Source: Duganella sp. BuS-21
GTDB taxonomy: Bacteria; Pseudomonadota; Gammaproteobacteria; Burkholderiales; Burkholderiaceae_D
Assembly: GCA_041874725.1 (NCBI GenBank)
Contig: CP097466.1
Coordinates: 4,278,001 to 4,342,000 of the forward strand
Length of the DNA stretch: 64,000 bases
Reading direction: 5' to 3'
Numbering within the stretch: the stretch's first letter is position 1; every line of letters begins with the position of its first letter. The notes under the pieces were generated by a model. That model was given only the letters and a program-made list of their open reading frames with translations. It searched no databases and was not told the DNA's origin. A program made the position numbers and the translations under genes. Shown here piece by piece: positions 43,232-51,955 of this stretch.

Positions 43232-44179
43232 TTACGCGATCGACGGTTTTCCGAATACGGGCATGCCCTGCTCGTCCCACTTCAACGGTTTTACGAAGGT
43301 GTGACGGTCCGGATTCCACAGCGGGTCGCCGATAATCTCGGTGTAGGTGCGTGCATGATAAACCAACATGACGGTTTCGCCATCGTCCGCGATGGTAAAA
43401 CTGTTATGACCGGGGCCATACACCTTGTGCTCGAAGCAGGTTTGCAGCACCGGTTCCTTCAACTTGGTCCACGAAGCCGGGTCCATGACATCGGCGTTTT
43501 CGTCGGCCCACAGCAGGCCCATGGCGTAGTTTTCGTCGGTGGCGCTGGCCGAATAGCTGATGAAGATCTTGCCGTTCTTTTTCAGGATGGACGGACCTTC
43601 GTTGACCCAGAAACCGCGTATCTCCCAATCGAACTCCGGCTTGCTCAGCATGACCGGCGCACCGCCCAGCTGCCACGGCGTTTTCATCGGCGCGATGTAG
43701 ATGTTCGAATTGCCTTCGATGGCGTTGTCCTTCTGCGCCCACACGTAGTACAGCTGGCCCTTGTGGGTAAAGGTGGTGGCGTCCAGGCAGAAGGTGTCGA
43801 TGCCGGTGTCGATCTGGCCCATGAACTCCCACTCGCCTTCCAATGGATTGGCGTTGGTGTTGCGGATCGCGTACATGCGGTGCTGGAACAGCTTGAACTT
43901 GATCTCGCGGCTAGGCGCAGCGGCGAAGTAGACGTACCAGGCGCCGTCGTTGTAGTGCAGCTCCGGCGCCCAAACCAGTTCGCTGTAGGCGCCGGTGTCC
44001 GGCTTGTGCCAGACGTCGACCTTCTCGGCGTCCACCAGGCCGGCGATGGTTGTCGCGCGGCGCAGTTCAATGCGATCGTACTGCGGCACCGAGGCGGTGA
44101 AATAATAATAGCCGTCGGTGTGACGGTAGATGTGCGGATCGGCGCGTTGCTCGATCAGGGGAGTGAGGATATTTTCCAT
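43232..44179 (-). CDS. Cytoplasmic GH43 exo-arabinosidase (subfamily 26-like)
   Basis: The 315-residue enzyme lacks a signal peptide. RADPHIYRHTDGYYYFTASV gives the general base Asp14, TFCLDATTFTHKGQLYYVWA the pKa-modulating Asp, and WVNEGPSIL the general acid Glu; these flanking sequences closely resemble exo-alpha-1,5-L-arabinofuranosidases of GH43 subfamily 26. It probably trims imported arabino-oligosaccharides inside the cell. The partner MFS transporter gene is 16 bases upstream. Start 44179 (MENILTPL) has GGAAA 6-7 bases away. Confidence 0.88.
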   Translation of the reverse strand: MENILTPLIEQRADPHIYRHTDGYYYFTASVPQYDRIELRRATTIAGLVDAEKVDVWHKPDTGAYSELVWAPELHYNDGAWYVYFAAAPSREIKFKLFQHRMYAIRNTNANPLEGEWEFMGQIDTGIDTFCLDATTFTHKGQLYYVWAQKDNAIEGNSNIYIAPMKTPWQLGGAPVMLSKPEFDWEIRGFWVNEGPSILKKNGKIFISYSASATDENYAMGLLWADENADVMDPASWTKLKEPVLQTCFEHKVYGPGHNSFTIADDGETVMLVYHARTYTEIIGDPLWNPDRHTFVKPLKWDEQGMPVFGKPSIA

Positions 44180-44195
44180 TTCGATTTCCAAAAAA

Positions 44196-45551
44196 TTAGA
44201 CTGCCACATAGCCTTTGACTCCCATCTGCGCCTTGACCTGCGTGTAGTACTCGTCGTCGATACGGTACTTGAACATCAACAGTCCCATCACAGTGTGGAA
44301 GAAGCCCGGAATCAGAGTCAGCATCAGCACGATGCCGTGCAACGCGAAAGCGGTTTGCTCGTGGTTCGGCTGGTATTCGAAATACGTCAGCAGCAAACCA
44401 ACCAAGGCGCCGGCGATGCCCATGCCGGCCTTCTGGCACACGGAGATGCCGCCGAAGGCGAATCCCGACACGCGCTGGCCGGTCTTGACGGTACCGTAGT
44501 CAATGGCTTCCGCGATGGCCGACCAGAACACCGGCGCATGCAGGTCCACCACGAAGGACAGCAGGAAGTACAGCACGAAGGCCAGCATCATGTCGCCGGG
44601 ACCGATGAAGAAGTACATGGCGGCGCTGATCACGCCCACGCCGATCTGCGTCCAGCGGAACAGTTTGACCTTGCTATAGAACTTGGTGATCCAGGTCGAT
44701 GCGATCATCGACAGGATGGCGGCCGCCACGCCGGTCGACAGGAAGGCCGACACGGTGGCCGCGTCCGCGCCGAGGAAATACTTGGCGTAGTAGATGGCGA
44801 CCGAGCCGCGCACCACGTAGCCGATGGTGCCGGTCACGCAGACCGCGCACAGGACCAGCCACTGGTCGTTTTTCATCAGCACCGAGATCTGCTCGCCCAG
44901 CGACTGGCGCTGCACCTTGTGCACCACGCGTTCCTTGGTGGTGAAGAAGCAGAACAGGAACAGCAGCACGCCCATCACCGCCATCACCGCCATCGCCGCC
45001 TGGTAGCCGGTGGCCGCGTTGCCGCCGCCCCAGCGCTCGGACAGCAGCGGCACGATCACGGTGACCATGAAGGCGCCGATCTTGGCGAAGAACAGGCGGT
45101 AGCCGTTGGCCGACAGCGTCTGCTGCGGATCGTTGGACAGCGCGCTAGGCAGCGAGATATACGACACGCCCACACCGGAAGTCATGATGGTCATGATGAT
45201 GTAGGTCGAATAGGCCCAAACCAGCTTGGCGCTGTAGCCCCAGTCCGGCGTCGAGAATACGAAGAAGACGGAAAGGCCGTACGGCACGGCCAGGAACAGC
45301 AGCCACGGACGGTAACGTCCCCAGCGCGTCAGCACGCGGTCGGTGATCTGGCCCATCACGAGATCGCTGACGGCGCCGACGATCTTGACCAGCACGAACA
45401 GCAGCGCCAGGTCGGTGGTCTTCAAGCCGTAGATATCGGTGTAGAAGAAGGTAATGATCAACATCATCGACGAGATCACCACATTCAGCGCCATATCGCC
45501 GGCGCCGAAACCGATTTTCTCAAGCACCGACATTTTTTGATTCGCCGCCAT
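44196..45551 (-). CDS. GPH-family sugar:cation symporter
   Basis: The 451-residue protein has 12 membrane helices and the glycoside-pentoside-hexuronide (GPH/MelB) pattern: EKIGFGAGDMALNVVISSMM at the N-terminus with the conserved Asp, LVMGQITDRVLTRWGRYRPWL (the loop 2-3 signature) and late YGTVKTGQRVSGFAFGGISV. It should bring arabino-oligosaccharides or arabinosides across the inner membrane with H+ or Na+, feeding the cytoplasmic GH43 enzyme that follows. ATG 45551 is supported by AGAGG; upstream frame extension reads through a REP palindrome. Confidence 0.92.
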   Translation of the reverse strand: MAANQKMSVLEKIGFGAGDMALNVVISSMMLIITFFYTDIYGLKTTDLALLFVLVKIVGAVSDLVMGQITDRVLTRWGRYRPWLLFLAVPYGLSVFFVFSTPDWGYSAKLVWAYSTYIIMTIMTSGVGVSYISLPSALSNDPQQTLSANGYRLFFAKIGAFMVTVIVPLLSERWGGGNAATGYQAAMAVMAVMGVLLFLFCFFTTKERVVHKVQRQSLGEQISVLMKNDQWLVLCAVCVTGTIGYVVRGSVAIYYAKYFLGADAATVSAFLSTGVAAAILSMIASTWITKFYSKVKLFRWTQIGVGVISAAMYFFIGPGDMMLAFVLYFLLSFVVDLHAPVFWSAIAEAIDYGTVKTGQRVSGFAFGGISVCQKAGMGIAGALVGLLLTYFEYQPNHEQTAFALHGIVLMLTLIPGFFHTVMGLLMFKYRIDDEYYTQVKAQMGVKGYVAV

Positions 45552-45568
45552 AATTGCCTCTTTCAATG

Positions 45569-45650
45569 ACGTCATTCCCGCGTCGGCGGGAATCCATGCT
45601 GGGCATCCTATTTGGCTCAGCATGGATTCCCGCTTTCGCGGGAATGACGG
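45569..45650. repeat. REP-type double palindrome (REPIN-like)
   Basis: Facing copies ATTCCCGCGTCGGCGGGAAT and ATTCCCGCTTTCGCGGGAAT lie in the gap between the TonB receptor and the MFS gene. The inner spacer carries a second inverted pair (ATCCATGCT/AGCATGGAT). Confidence 0.85.
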
Positions 45651-45664
45651 GGTGTTGCTTAAGT

Positions 45665-48298
45665 TTAGATCTTCCAGTTCAGGAACAGGCCCACCGAACG
45701 ATCATACTTGCGCGTATCGCGTGGATACAGGCCTTTGTTGGTCCAGTAGTCGGTGTACTTGAAGTTGCCGAGATTGGTGCCGGTCAGCGTGATCGACGTA
45801 TTCTCGTTGATCTTGTAGCCCAGCGAACCATCCAGCGACGACATCGGCGACGCGATCAAATCCAGGCCTGGACCGCCGTCGTTGTACAACTGAGTGAACT
45901 TCGAACGCCAGTTATACGCCAGGCGGCCCGAGATGCCAAACTTCTCATACAGCGCCACCACGTTGTAAGACCATTTCGACATGCCCGCGAACGGCTTGCC
46001 GCTCAGGGTTGCGACAGAAGCCGAGGTGGTCTTGCCTTCGGTGTAGGTGGCATTCGCCTCCATGCCGAAGCCGTTCATCCAGCCCGGCAGCTTGTCGAAG
46101 AACTGGCGGTAAGCCACTTCGGCGCCCTGCAAATAGCCGTCATCGGTGTTGAATGGGCGGGTAACGTCGTAGACCACGCCGTTATAAGTCTCCTTGGCCA
46201 CCTTGCTCATGATGTAGCCCTTGAACTCGTGGCGGAACAGCGCAACGCTGGCCATGCCGGTCGAATTGAAGTACCACTCCAGCGAACCGTCGTAGTTACG
46301 CGCAGTGAAAGGCTTCAGTTCAGGGTTGCCGCCCGATGCAGTCGCCTGCACGGTCACGCCCGAATTGATGTAGGCGGTGCCTGGATTGAGGTCCGCGAAG
46401 TTCGGACGGGTCAGCGTCTTGGTGGCCGAGAAGCGGGCGATCACGTCGTCGCGCACCTGCAGCTTGAAGTTGGCGCTTGGCAGATAGCTGGTGTCGCTGC
46501 TCTCCTTCGAGGTCCGCACGTAGGTCGTGCCGTCCATCGAATTACCCAGCAGGTCCGAATCGGTCTTGGTGATGCGCATGCCAATCACGCCGTCCAGCGG
46601 CATGCCGGCGACATCCCAGCCCACGTGAGCCTTGCCATACAAGGCGTAGTTCTTCTCTTCGTCGGCGAAGTACGATCCTGGATCGAGCGCTTTCGCCGCG
46701 CTCGAACCGGTAACGGCCTTGCGCACGTCGCCGGTGTTGGAGATCAGGTAGCTGGCGCAAGGCGTGTACCACGACTTGGTGCCCCAATCGTTCTTCATTT
46801 CGGCGCTGCAGTTCAGGCCTGGCACCGAGCTCGCGCTCACGCCCGGCAGCGCGCCGACCGAACCTTCGAAGGATTTGATCGATTCCGCCTTGCGCTGGGA
46901 AGTGCGCACGCCGAACGCCAGATCCTTGAGGATGCTCTCGTCCTGCAGCGTGTAGGTACCGTCCGCGCGCCAGTCGGTCGAAGAACCGGTGTCGCGGCCA
47001 TAGCGGTCGAACAGCGCGTTGAACACGTACTTGCTTGGATCGTTCAGGTTCATGCCGCCGTAGGCGACGTTGGCGCTGCCGCCCAGATTCGGCGTAACGG
47101 TGGCATTCGGCACCACAGCCAGCGTATCGAGAATCGGGTTTTGCCAGTCGTAGCTCGACAGCGTGCGCGACACCTCGGAGCTCAGGCGCAGGCCCGGCGC
47201 GGCGTTCCAACGGCCGCCAATGGCGTGCTGCTGGGTCACGTTGTTGGCGCGGTTGGCCTGTGTCGACATGATGGTGTTGACGTCGTGCGAAGTCAGCGAC
47301 TGCAGCTGATTGGTGCCAGGGACCTTGGTGGCGGTCATCTTGTCGCCAGGGCCCCACCATGGCAGCGCCACGAAGAAGTCGGTCTCGAAGTTGTTCAGGT
47401 AATGCGTGCCCAGGCCTTCGGCATACAGTTCCACATCCTTGTTCGGCTTCCACTGGAAGGCGTAGTTGCCGGCGGTGCGGCGACGGTCGCCGCCCACGTT
47501 CTGCAGACCCATCAGATCAGGACCCATCAGGTTAGGCAGCAGCCAGCCCTTGTCGACCGGCTTGGTGTTGAAGGTGCGCTCTTCACCGTAGTGGTTGCGC
47601 ACATAGGACACGCCGAACAGCGCGCCGAATTCACCGAGGTCGGTCTTCCAGCGATTGGAGATCATGCCGCTCAGGTTAGGATCGGTGCGGTCGGCCAGCG
47701 AATTATTGGTGGCGCCGCCATTGACCACGGCGGTAAAGCCCTTGAAGTCCAGCGGACGGTTGGTGCGCACATCGATCACGCCGGCGATGCCGCCTTCGAT
47801 CAGGTCCGCGCTCTGCGATTTGTACACATCCACGCGTTGCAGCATGGTCGATGGAATGTCGGCCAGCTGGATATAGCGGCCGGTGGTGGTGAACAGTTCG
47901 CGGCCATTCAGCATGGTGGCGATGCCGGGCAAGCCGCGGATCAGCACCGTGTTGGCTTCGCCGCCGTCGCGGCGGACCTGCACGCCGGTGACGCGGGCCA
48001 AGGTCTGGGCCACGTTCGTGTCCGGGAACTTGCCGATATCGTCGGCGACGATGGAATCGATAACGTTATCGGAATCCTTTTTAATCTTTTGCGCACTTTG
48101 CGCAGCGCGGCGCACACCGGTCACGACAACGGTCGACTCGGTCGTAGGCTGGGCGGCATCGCTTGCCTCTGGGGCTACTTGTGCCAGAACTGGGAAGGTG
48201 CTCAACAGGCCAGCGGCGGCCAGGACGGCGACGCCGGATTTCAGGACGAGGCGATGCTTTGCCTGGGACTCGAAAGCCCCGGATACTGTGTGTTTCAT
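45665..48298 (-). CDS. TonB-dependent receptor for oligosaccharides
   Basis: The 877-residue outer-membrane receptor has a signal peptide (to ~residue 40), a TonB box-like stretch (ESTVVVTGVR), a plug domain with VADDIGKFPDTNVAQTLARV and GVQVRRDGGEANTVLIRGLP, and a 22-strand barrel region ending RKYDRSVGLFLNWKI. The plug is typical of carbohydrate (CUT-type) receptors of Proteobacteria. As first gene of the unit leading into the GPH transporter and exo-arabinosidase, it should import arabino-oligosaccharides across the outer membrane. The upstream gap has a GATATCGG-type site. The C-terminal residue is Ile rather than the common aromatic. Confidence 0.92.
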   Translation of the reverse strand: MKHTVSGAFESQAKHRLVLKSGVAVLAAAGLLSTFPVLAQVAPEASDAAQPTTESTVVVTGVRRAAQSAQKIKKDSDNVIDSIVADDIGKFPDTNVAQTLARVTGVQVRRDGGEANTVLIRGLPGIATMLNGRELFTTTGRYIQLADIPSTMLQRVDVYKSQSADLIEGGIAGVIDVRTNRPLDFKGFTAVVNGGATNNSLADRTDPNLSGMISNRWKTDLGEFGALFGVSYVRNHYGEERTFNTKPVDKGWLLPNLMGPDLMGLQNVGGDRRRTAGNYAFQWKPNKDVELYAEGLGTHYLNNFETDFFVALPWWGPGDKMTATKVPGTNQLQSLTSHDVNTIMSTQANRANNVTQQHAIGGRWNAAPGLRLSSEVSRTLSSYDWQNPILDTLAVVPNATVTPNLGGSANVAYGGMNLNDPSKYVFNALFDRYGRDTGSSTDWRADGTYTLQDESILKDLAFGVRTSQRKAESIKSFEGSVGALPGVSASSVPGLNCSAEMKNDWGTKSWYTPCASYLISNTGDVRKAVTGSSAAKALDPGSYFADEEKNYALYGKAHVGWDVAGMPLDGVIGMRITKTDSDLLGNSMDGTTYVRTSKESSDTSYLPSANFKLQVRDDVIARFSATKTLTRPNFADLNPGTAYINSGVTVQATASGGNPELKPFTARNYDGSLEWYFNSTGMASVALFRHEFKGYIMSKVAKETYNGVVYDVTRPFNTDDGYLQGAEVAYRQFFDKLPGWMNGFGMEANATYTEGKTTSASVATLSGKPFAGMSKWSYNVVALYEKFGISGRLAYNWRSKFTQLYNDGGPGLDLIASPMSSLDGSLGYKINENTSITLTGTNLGNFKYTDYWTNKGLYPRDTRKYDRSVGLFLNWKI

Positions 48299-48406
48299 AA
48301 GTCTCCAGTGTTGTCTGTTTTTTTAGAAAGCTGAGTCATATCAGCTTCCTGTCACAAATCTTAGGTGCTGGAGAAAAAACTAACCAATCAATTTTTGGCG
48401 GTTTTT

Positions 48407-48426
48407 GATATCGGAAAAGGTATCGG
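48407..48426. promoter_or_regulatory. Candidate operator upstream of the TonB receptor
   Basis: GATATCGG followed by GGTATCGG lies ~109-128 bases upstream of the TonB receptor start, at a similar distance to the other GATATC sites in this locus. Weaker than the palindromes at the other promoters. Confidence 0.4.
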
Positions 48427-48495
48427 TGGCTGTAAATCACGCAAAACCAGGTGCCCACTGCAGGAAATTTACACTTGGGTTGGCAATTTTGTCTC

Positions 48496-49896
48496 TCACA
48501 CACAACAAGGTTCTCTAGGGAAACGCTGCTGCGCAAGCAGATGAGACAGCCGTTGAAGACCCGCCTGCAAGTGTCCCCTATCTTTGATGCTGCCTAAAGA
48601 GATCCGAATGGCATTCACGGTGCCGCCGCCGGTGGCGAATGCCTCCGCCGGCGTGACGGCGATGCCCTCGCCGTCGGCTGCCCGCGCAAACTCCGATGAG
48701 TTCCAATAAGCCGGCAACTCCAGCCATACATGCAAGCCGTCTCCGGCGCCGCTGTACCGTCCCGCCAGGATATCGCGCGCCATCCGATGGCGCAGGCGCG
48801 CCTCCTTGCGTACGCCTTCCATTAATCCATCAGCCGAACCGTCGACGATCCACTGTGTGGCCAGTGCGGCCGTCAGCGGAGCGACCATCAACGCGAATGA
48901 TCTTAGCGCGACCAGGAAACGTTCGCGCTCGTCCGGATCGCGTATCAACACGAAGGCGACACGCAAGCCGGGCGTCAGGCACTTCGACAGGGTTGAGATG
49001 TAGACCACCTGTTCCGGGGCGAACATGGCGATCGGTGGTGGCGGCGCGTCGGCCAGCAGCCAGTACGGATCGTCCTCGACGATGCGTACATTGCAGCGCT
49101 TCGCGATGCGGGCGAGTTCCTTGCGCCGGCGCTCCGGCATGGTGACGGCGGTCGGATTCTGTAAAGTCGGATTGAGGTAGACCAGCGCGGGCTTGTGCCG
49201 GCGGCAGGCTTCCTCGAGCAGCTCGGACACCATCCCGTGCTGGTCCGCCTCCACCGCAATGACGCGCCGGCCGAATTGGGTCGCTGCGGCACGCAAGCCG
49301 GGATAACTCATGGGCTCGGCCAGGATCACATCGCCCGGCGCCGTCAGCGCAAGGATCAACGCGGCGATCGCCGCTTGCGCACCCGGACAGACCAGCAGCT
49401 GGCCAGCATCCAGCTGTCCAAACATCGGTTCTAGCCATTGGGCGCCAGCTTTGCGGTCGGAGTCGCTGCCGCCGGCCAGGTGGTAATTCATCAGCAAGTC
49501 GTTATCCGTCCGCATCAGCACTTGGGACAAGCCTTGCTTCAACAGGTCGTCGAAGTCCACACCGTCCGGCGGTGGCGGCGTATTCATGCTCAGGTCGAGG
49601 ATAGACGTCAATTCGACTTTCGGCGCGGCGACATACGTGCCTCGGGCGCCGCGCCCCACCAGCAAGTTGCGGCGGCGGGCTTCGTCGTAGGCGCGCGTGA
49701 TCGTCGTCAGGTCCAGGGCCAGATGGGCCGCCAACTGGCGTTGCGGCGGTAGCCGGTCACCCGGTTTCAGCGATCCATCCACCACTGCGGCCTGCAAGGC
49801 ATCCGCAATCTGCAAAAACCGTGGCCCCTTGTTCCCGGCCAATCGCGGCAGCCAGCGTGGCAAACTCTCGTCTTGTACGGCTTTCAGCTGGGACAT
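48496..49896 (-). CDS. MocR/PdxR-type regulator (GntR + aminotransferase)
   Basis: The 466-residue protein has an N-terminal GntR winged helix (RFLQIADALQAAVVDGSLKPG-type opening, QLAAHLALDLTTITRAYDEA) and a C-terminal fold-type I aminotransferase domain (LVCPGAQAAIAALILALT, EDDPYWLLAD, STLSKCLTPGLRVAFVL with PLP lysine Lys305). MocR regulators use PLP as a cofactor to sense amino acids or vitamin B6 and often regulate the divergent gene; here that is a small membrane protein. It is separate from the arabinose locus. AGCTGGGA lies upstream of the ATG. Confidence 0.92.
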   Translation of the reverse strand: MSQLKAVQDESLPRWLPRLAGNKGPRFLQIADALQAAVVDGSLKPGDRLPPQRQLAAHLALDLTTITRAYDEARRRNLLVGRGARGTYVAAPKVELTSILDLSMNTPPPPDGVDFDDLLKQGLSQVLMRTDNDLLMNYHLAGGSDSDRKAGAQWLEPMFGQLDAGQLLVCPGAQAAIAALILALTAPGDVILAEPMSYPGLRAAATQFGRRVIAVEADQHGMVSELLEEACRRHKPALVYLNPTLQNPTAVTMPERRRKELARIAKRCNVRIVEDDPYWLLADAPPPPIAMFAPEQVVYISTLSKCLTPGLRVAFVLIRDPDERERFLVALRSFALMVAPLTAALATQWIVDGSADGLMEGVRKEARLRHRMARDILAGRYSGAGDGLHVWLELPAYWNSSEFARAADGEGIAVTPAEAFATGGGTVNAIRISLGSIKDRGHLQAGLQRLSHLLAQQRFPREPCCV

Positions 49897-49973
49897 TTTG
49901 TCTCGATGTATGGAAATTGCTTTAAAGTAGTATGCCTCATAGATAAAGTTAAGTGAGCCAGGAAATACTCAAA

Positions 49974-50207
49974 ATGATCGAATGGATTCCGGTAGTCTTC
50001 GTAATGTTCAAGTTTCTCGTGCTCGGCACGGGCATGTTCTTCGCCGTCAAGTGGCATTACGACCAAGGGAAGAAAGGGAAGGAAAAGCGCGCAGTGCTAC
50101 GCGCGAGCGGCAAGATAGCCGCGATCTTCGTGCTATCGCTGCTGGGCCTGGGGCTGGTCACCTTCCTCCTTATCAGGATGCTCGGCATGGACTTGAGCTT
50201 CCCATGA
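49974..50207 (+). CDS. Small two-helix membrane protein
   Basis: The 77-residue protein (from ATG 49974: MIEWIPVVFVMFKFLVLGTG) has one helix at ~3-24, a strongly basic loop (DQGKKGKEKRAVLR) and a second helix at ~45-67, so it is an inner-membrane hairpin. A GTG start at 49953 would add seven residues; AGGAA before 49974 makes the shorter form more likely. It is divergent from the MocR regulator, which often controls its divergent neighbour. Function unknown. Confidence 0.65.
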   Translation: MIEWIPVVFVMFKFLVLGTGMFFAVKWHYDQGKKGKEKRAVLRASGKIAAIFVLSLLGLGLVTFLLIRMLGMDLSFP

Positions 50208-50225
50208 GGGCACAGACCAATTCGT

Positions 50226-51731
50226 TTAAGGCGACTTCGGTTGCAGCATCAGCGTCTGGATGCGTGGCGGCGTTGTCGGGGCGAGCAGCAGCTGGCCTGT
50301 TACGCGGCCGGTCGCGCAGCGCCAGGTGAAGTCGCCGCCCAGCGCGCCATTGGGGACGATGGCGGCCGAGGTGTCGCAGTCGCCGACGGCTTGTTTCAGC
50401 TTCGCCAGGTCGCGGCGCCAGCCGGCGGCGTCGCGGTCCATCAGAAAATTCATCGCCAGCTGATCGCCCGCCACGCCGACATCGCCCTGCTGATAAATCG
50501 TGCCGGCGGTCCGATACGCTGTCGCCAGCGCCGGCCCGACCGCGACGCTGCGCGGTTTGAGGAAGCCGCCACGGCTCAGCGTCAGCGCCGCATCCCACAC
50601 CGCTGCGGACGAGCCGGAATAACTGCGGTTGGTGAACGCGAATACGCCCACGCCGTATTCCGGCAGCAGCAACACGTGCGAACCGTAGCCGGGATAACCG
50701 CCGCCATGGCTGAGTGTCAGTCCCAGTTCGCAATCGGTCGCCACGATCAAGCCCATGGCGTAGGCCGACGCCTGGCGGCAACTGGCTGCGCCGGTATGGC
50801 CGAAGCGCTGGCGCAATGCGGGGAAATTGGAGCCTTGCGCCAGTTCGCGCACCGTGGCGCGCTTGACCGGACCGGCATCGGCACCATCGCGCGCCGGCCA
50901 CGCCGACAGCAGGTAGCCCATCCATTTAGCGTAGTCCACCGCGCTGGTCTGCACGCCGCCCATCGCGCCGAAAGCGCCGTGGCCCATGGTTTGCACCTGG
51001 TTCCAGCTGTTGTCGGCCCAGTGATAGCCTTGGGCGCGACGCTCTTGCGGCGCCGCGTCGGCCAGGAAGCCCGTCGATGCCATACCCAGCGGCTGCATCA
51101 AGGTGGACGAAATGGTTTCCGCATACGGCCGGCCGGAGACGTTGGTGATGATGCGTCCCAGCACCGCGTAGCCAAGGTTGGAATACTCCATGGTGATGCC
51201 GGGCGCATGACTGAACGGCACGCCGCCGCGCAGCAGGTCGGTGAACGCCGCATCGGGCAGCGGCGTCTGGCGATCGCCCCATGGGTCGTCCGTCACCAGC
51301 CCTCCGGTATGGTTGAGCAGGTCGCGCACGCGGATGCGCGGTGCATCCTGGGTCGGATAGGTCCAGTTCTTCATCTCCGGGACATAATTCTCCGCCGGCG
51401 CCTCCAGCTGCAGCTTACCGTCGTCGCGCAGCTTCAGGATGGTCAGCGCCGTGAAGGCCTTGGTCATGGAGGCGATGCGGAACAGGCTATCGGGCGTCAC
51501 CGGTCGCCTCGACACCAGATCCTGCACCCCCATGCCGCGCACATAGGCCAGCTGGCCATCCGCCACGATGCCGTACACCAGACCGGGCACATGCTGATCA
51601 AGCGCATAGTCCGCGAAGATCCGGTCGACCTGCGCAAACAGTTCCGCGTTGCGCTGGTCGTCGCCGGCCGCAATGGCGGGCAGCGTCAAGGCCGCAAGGA
51701 GCAGGAACACGGATTTTTTAAAGCGTGCCAT
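50226..51731 (-). CDS. Serine hydrolase, class C beta-lactamase/esterase family
   Basis: The 501-residue protein has a signal peptide (MARFKKSVFLLLAALTLPAIAA) and the beta-lactamase-type fold: SMTK at Ser88/Lys91 (FRIASMTKAFTALTIL), the YSN-type motif MEYSNLGYAVLGRI, and HGGGYPGYGSHVLL replacing KTG. These features fit EstB/penicillin-binding-protein-4*-type esterases rather than a true AmpC. An extra C-terminal ~110 residues form a separate domain. It should act in the periplasm on an ester or D-peptide substrate. Its stop comes 18 bases after the convergent small membrane gene. Confidence 0.88.
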   Translation of the reverse strand: MARFKKSVFLLLAALTLPAIAAGDDQRNAELFAQVDRIFADYALDQHVPGLVYGIVADGQLAYVRGMGVQDLVSRRPVTPDSLFRIASMTKAFTALTILKLRDDGKLQLEAPAENYVPEMKNWTYPTQDAPRIRVRDLLNHTGGLVTDDPWGDRQTPLPDAAFTDLLRGGVPFSHAPGITMEYSNLGYAVLGRIITNVSGRPYAETISSTLMQPLGMASTGFLADAAPQERRAQGYHWADNSWNQVQTMGHGAFGAMGGVQTSAVDYAKWMGYLLSAWPARDGADAGPVKRATVRELAQGSNFPALRQRFGHTGAASCRQASAYAMGLIVATDCELGLTLSHGGGYPGYGSHVLLLPEYGVGVFAFTNRSYSGSSAAVWDAALTLSRGGFLKPRSVAVGPALATAYRTAGTIYQQGDVGVAGDQLAMNFLMDRDAAGWRRDLAKLKQAVGDCDTSAAIVPNGALGGDFTWRCATGRVTGQLLLAPTTPPRIQTLMLQPKSP

Positions 51732-51758
51732 CGTCGATCCTTATTGTCGCAAATCCAA

Positions 51759-51929
51759 ATCGGGGTCAGCTCTGTCATTTGGACACGGACGACTATTCTT
51801 TGCGAAATATCAAAGTGATCGCCGAGAACTATGCGCCACGCCCCAAGACGAATATGACAACCCTAATTAGCCGTATTGAGAAATATCAAAGAATTGTATC
51901 AACTGTCCAAATGACAGAGCTGACCCCGA
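51759..51929. repeat. 171-bp element bounded by perfect 27-bp inverted repeats
   Basis: The ends are perfect inverted repeats: ATCGGGGTCAGCTC... at 51759-51785 and its complement at 51903-51929. The interior is AT-rich and contains GAAATATCAAAG twice. A short open frame reads through it (DDYSLRNIKVIAENYAPRPK), possibly the remains of a transposase-type gene. No clear target duplication. GGGGTC...GACCCC ends resemble REP sequences mobilised by TnpA-REP transposases. Confidence 0.75.
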
Positions 51930-51955
51930 TGTGCAACTCATCAATGCCCAGAATG

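Noticed and set aside
37497..45650. Possible CRISPR array from repeated GCGGGA palindromes
   Set aside because: Copies are kilobases apart, not regularly spaced, and there are no cas genes; they are REP-type repeats.
45554..48334. 926-residue open frame on the plus strand
   Set aside because: It is antisense to the TonB receptor, is rich in Arg/His/Val, has no recognisable domain and arises from high GC codon use.
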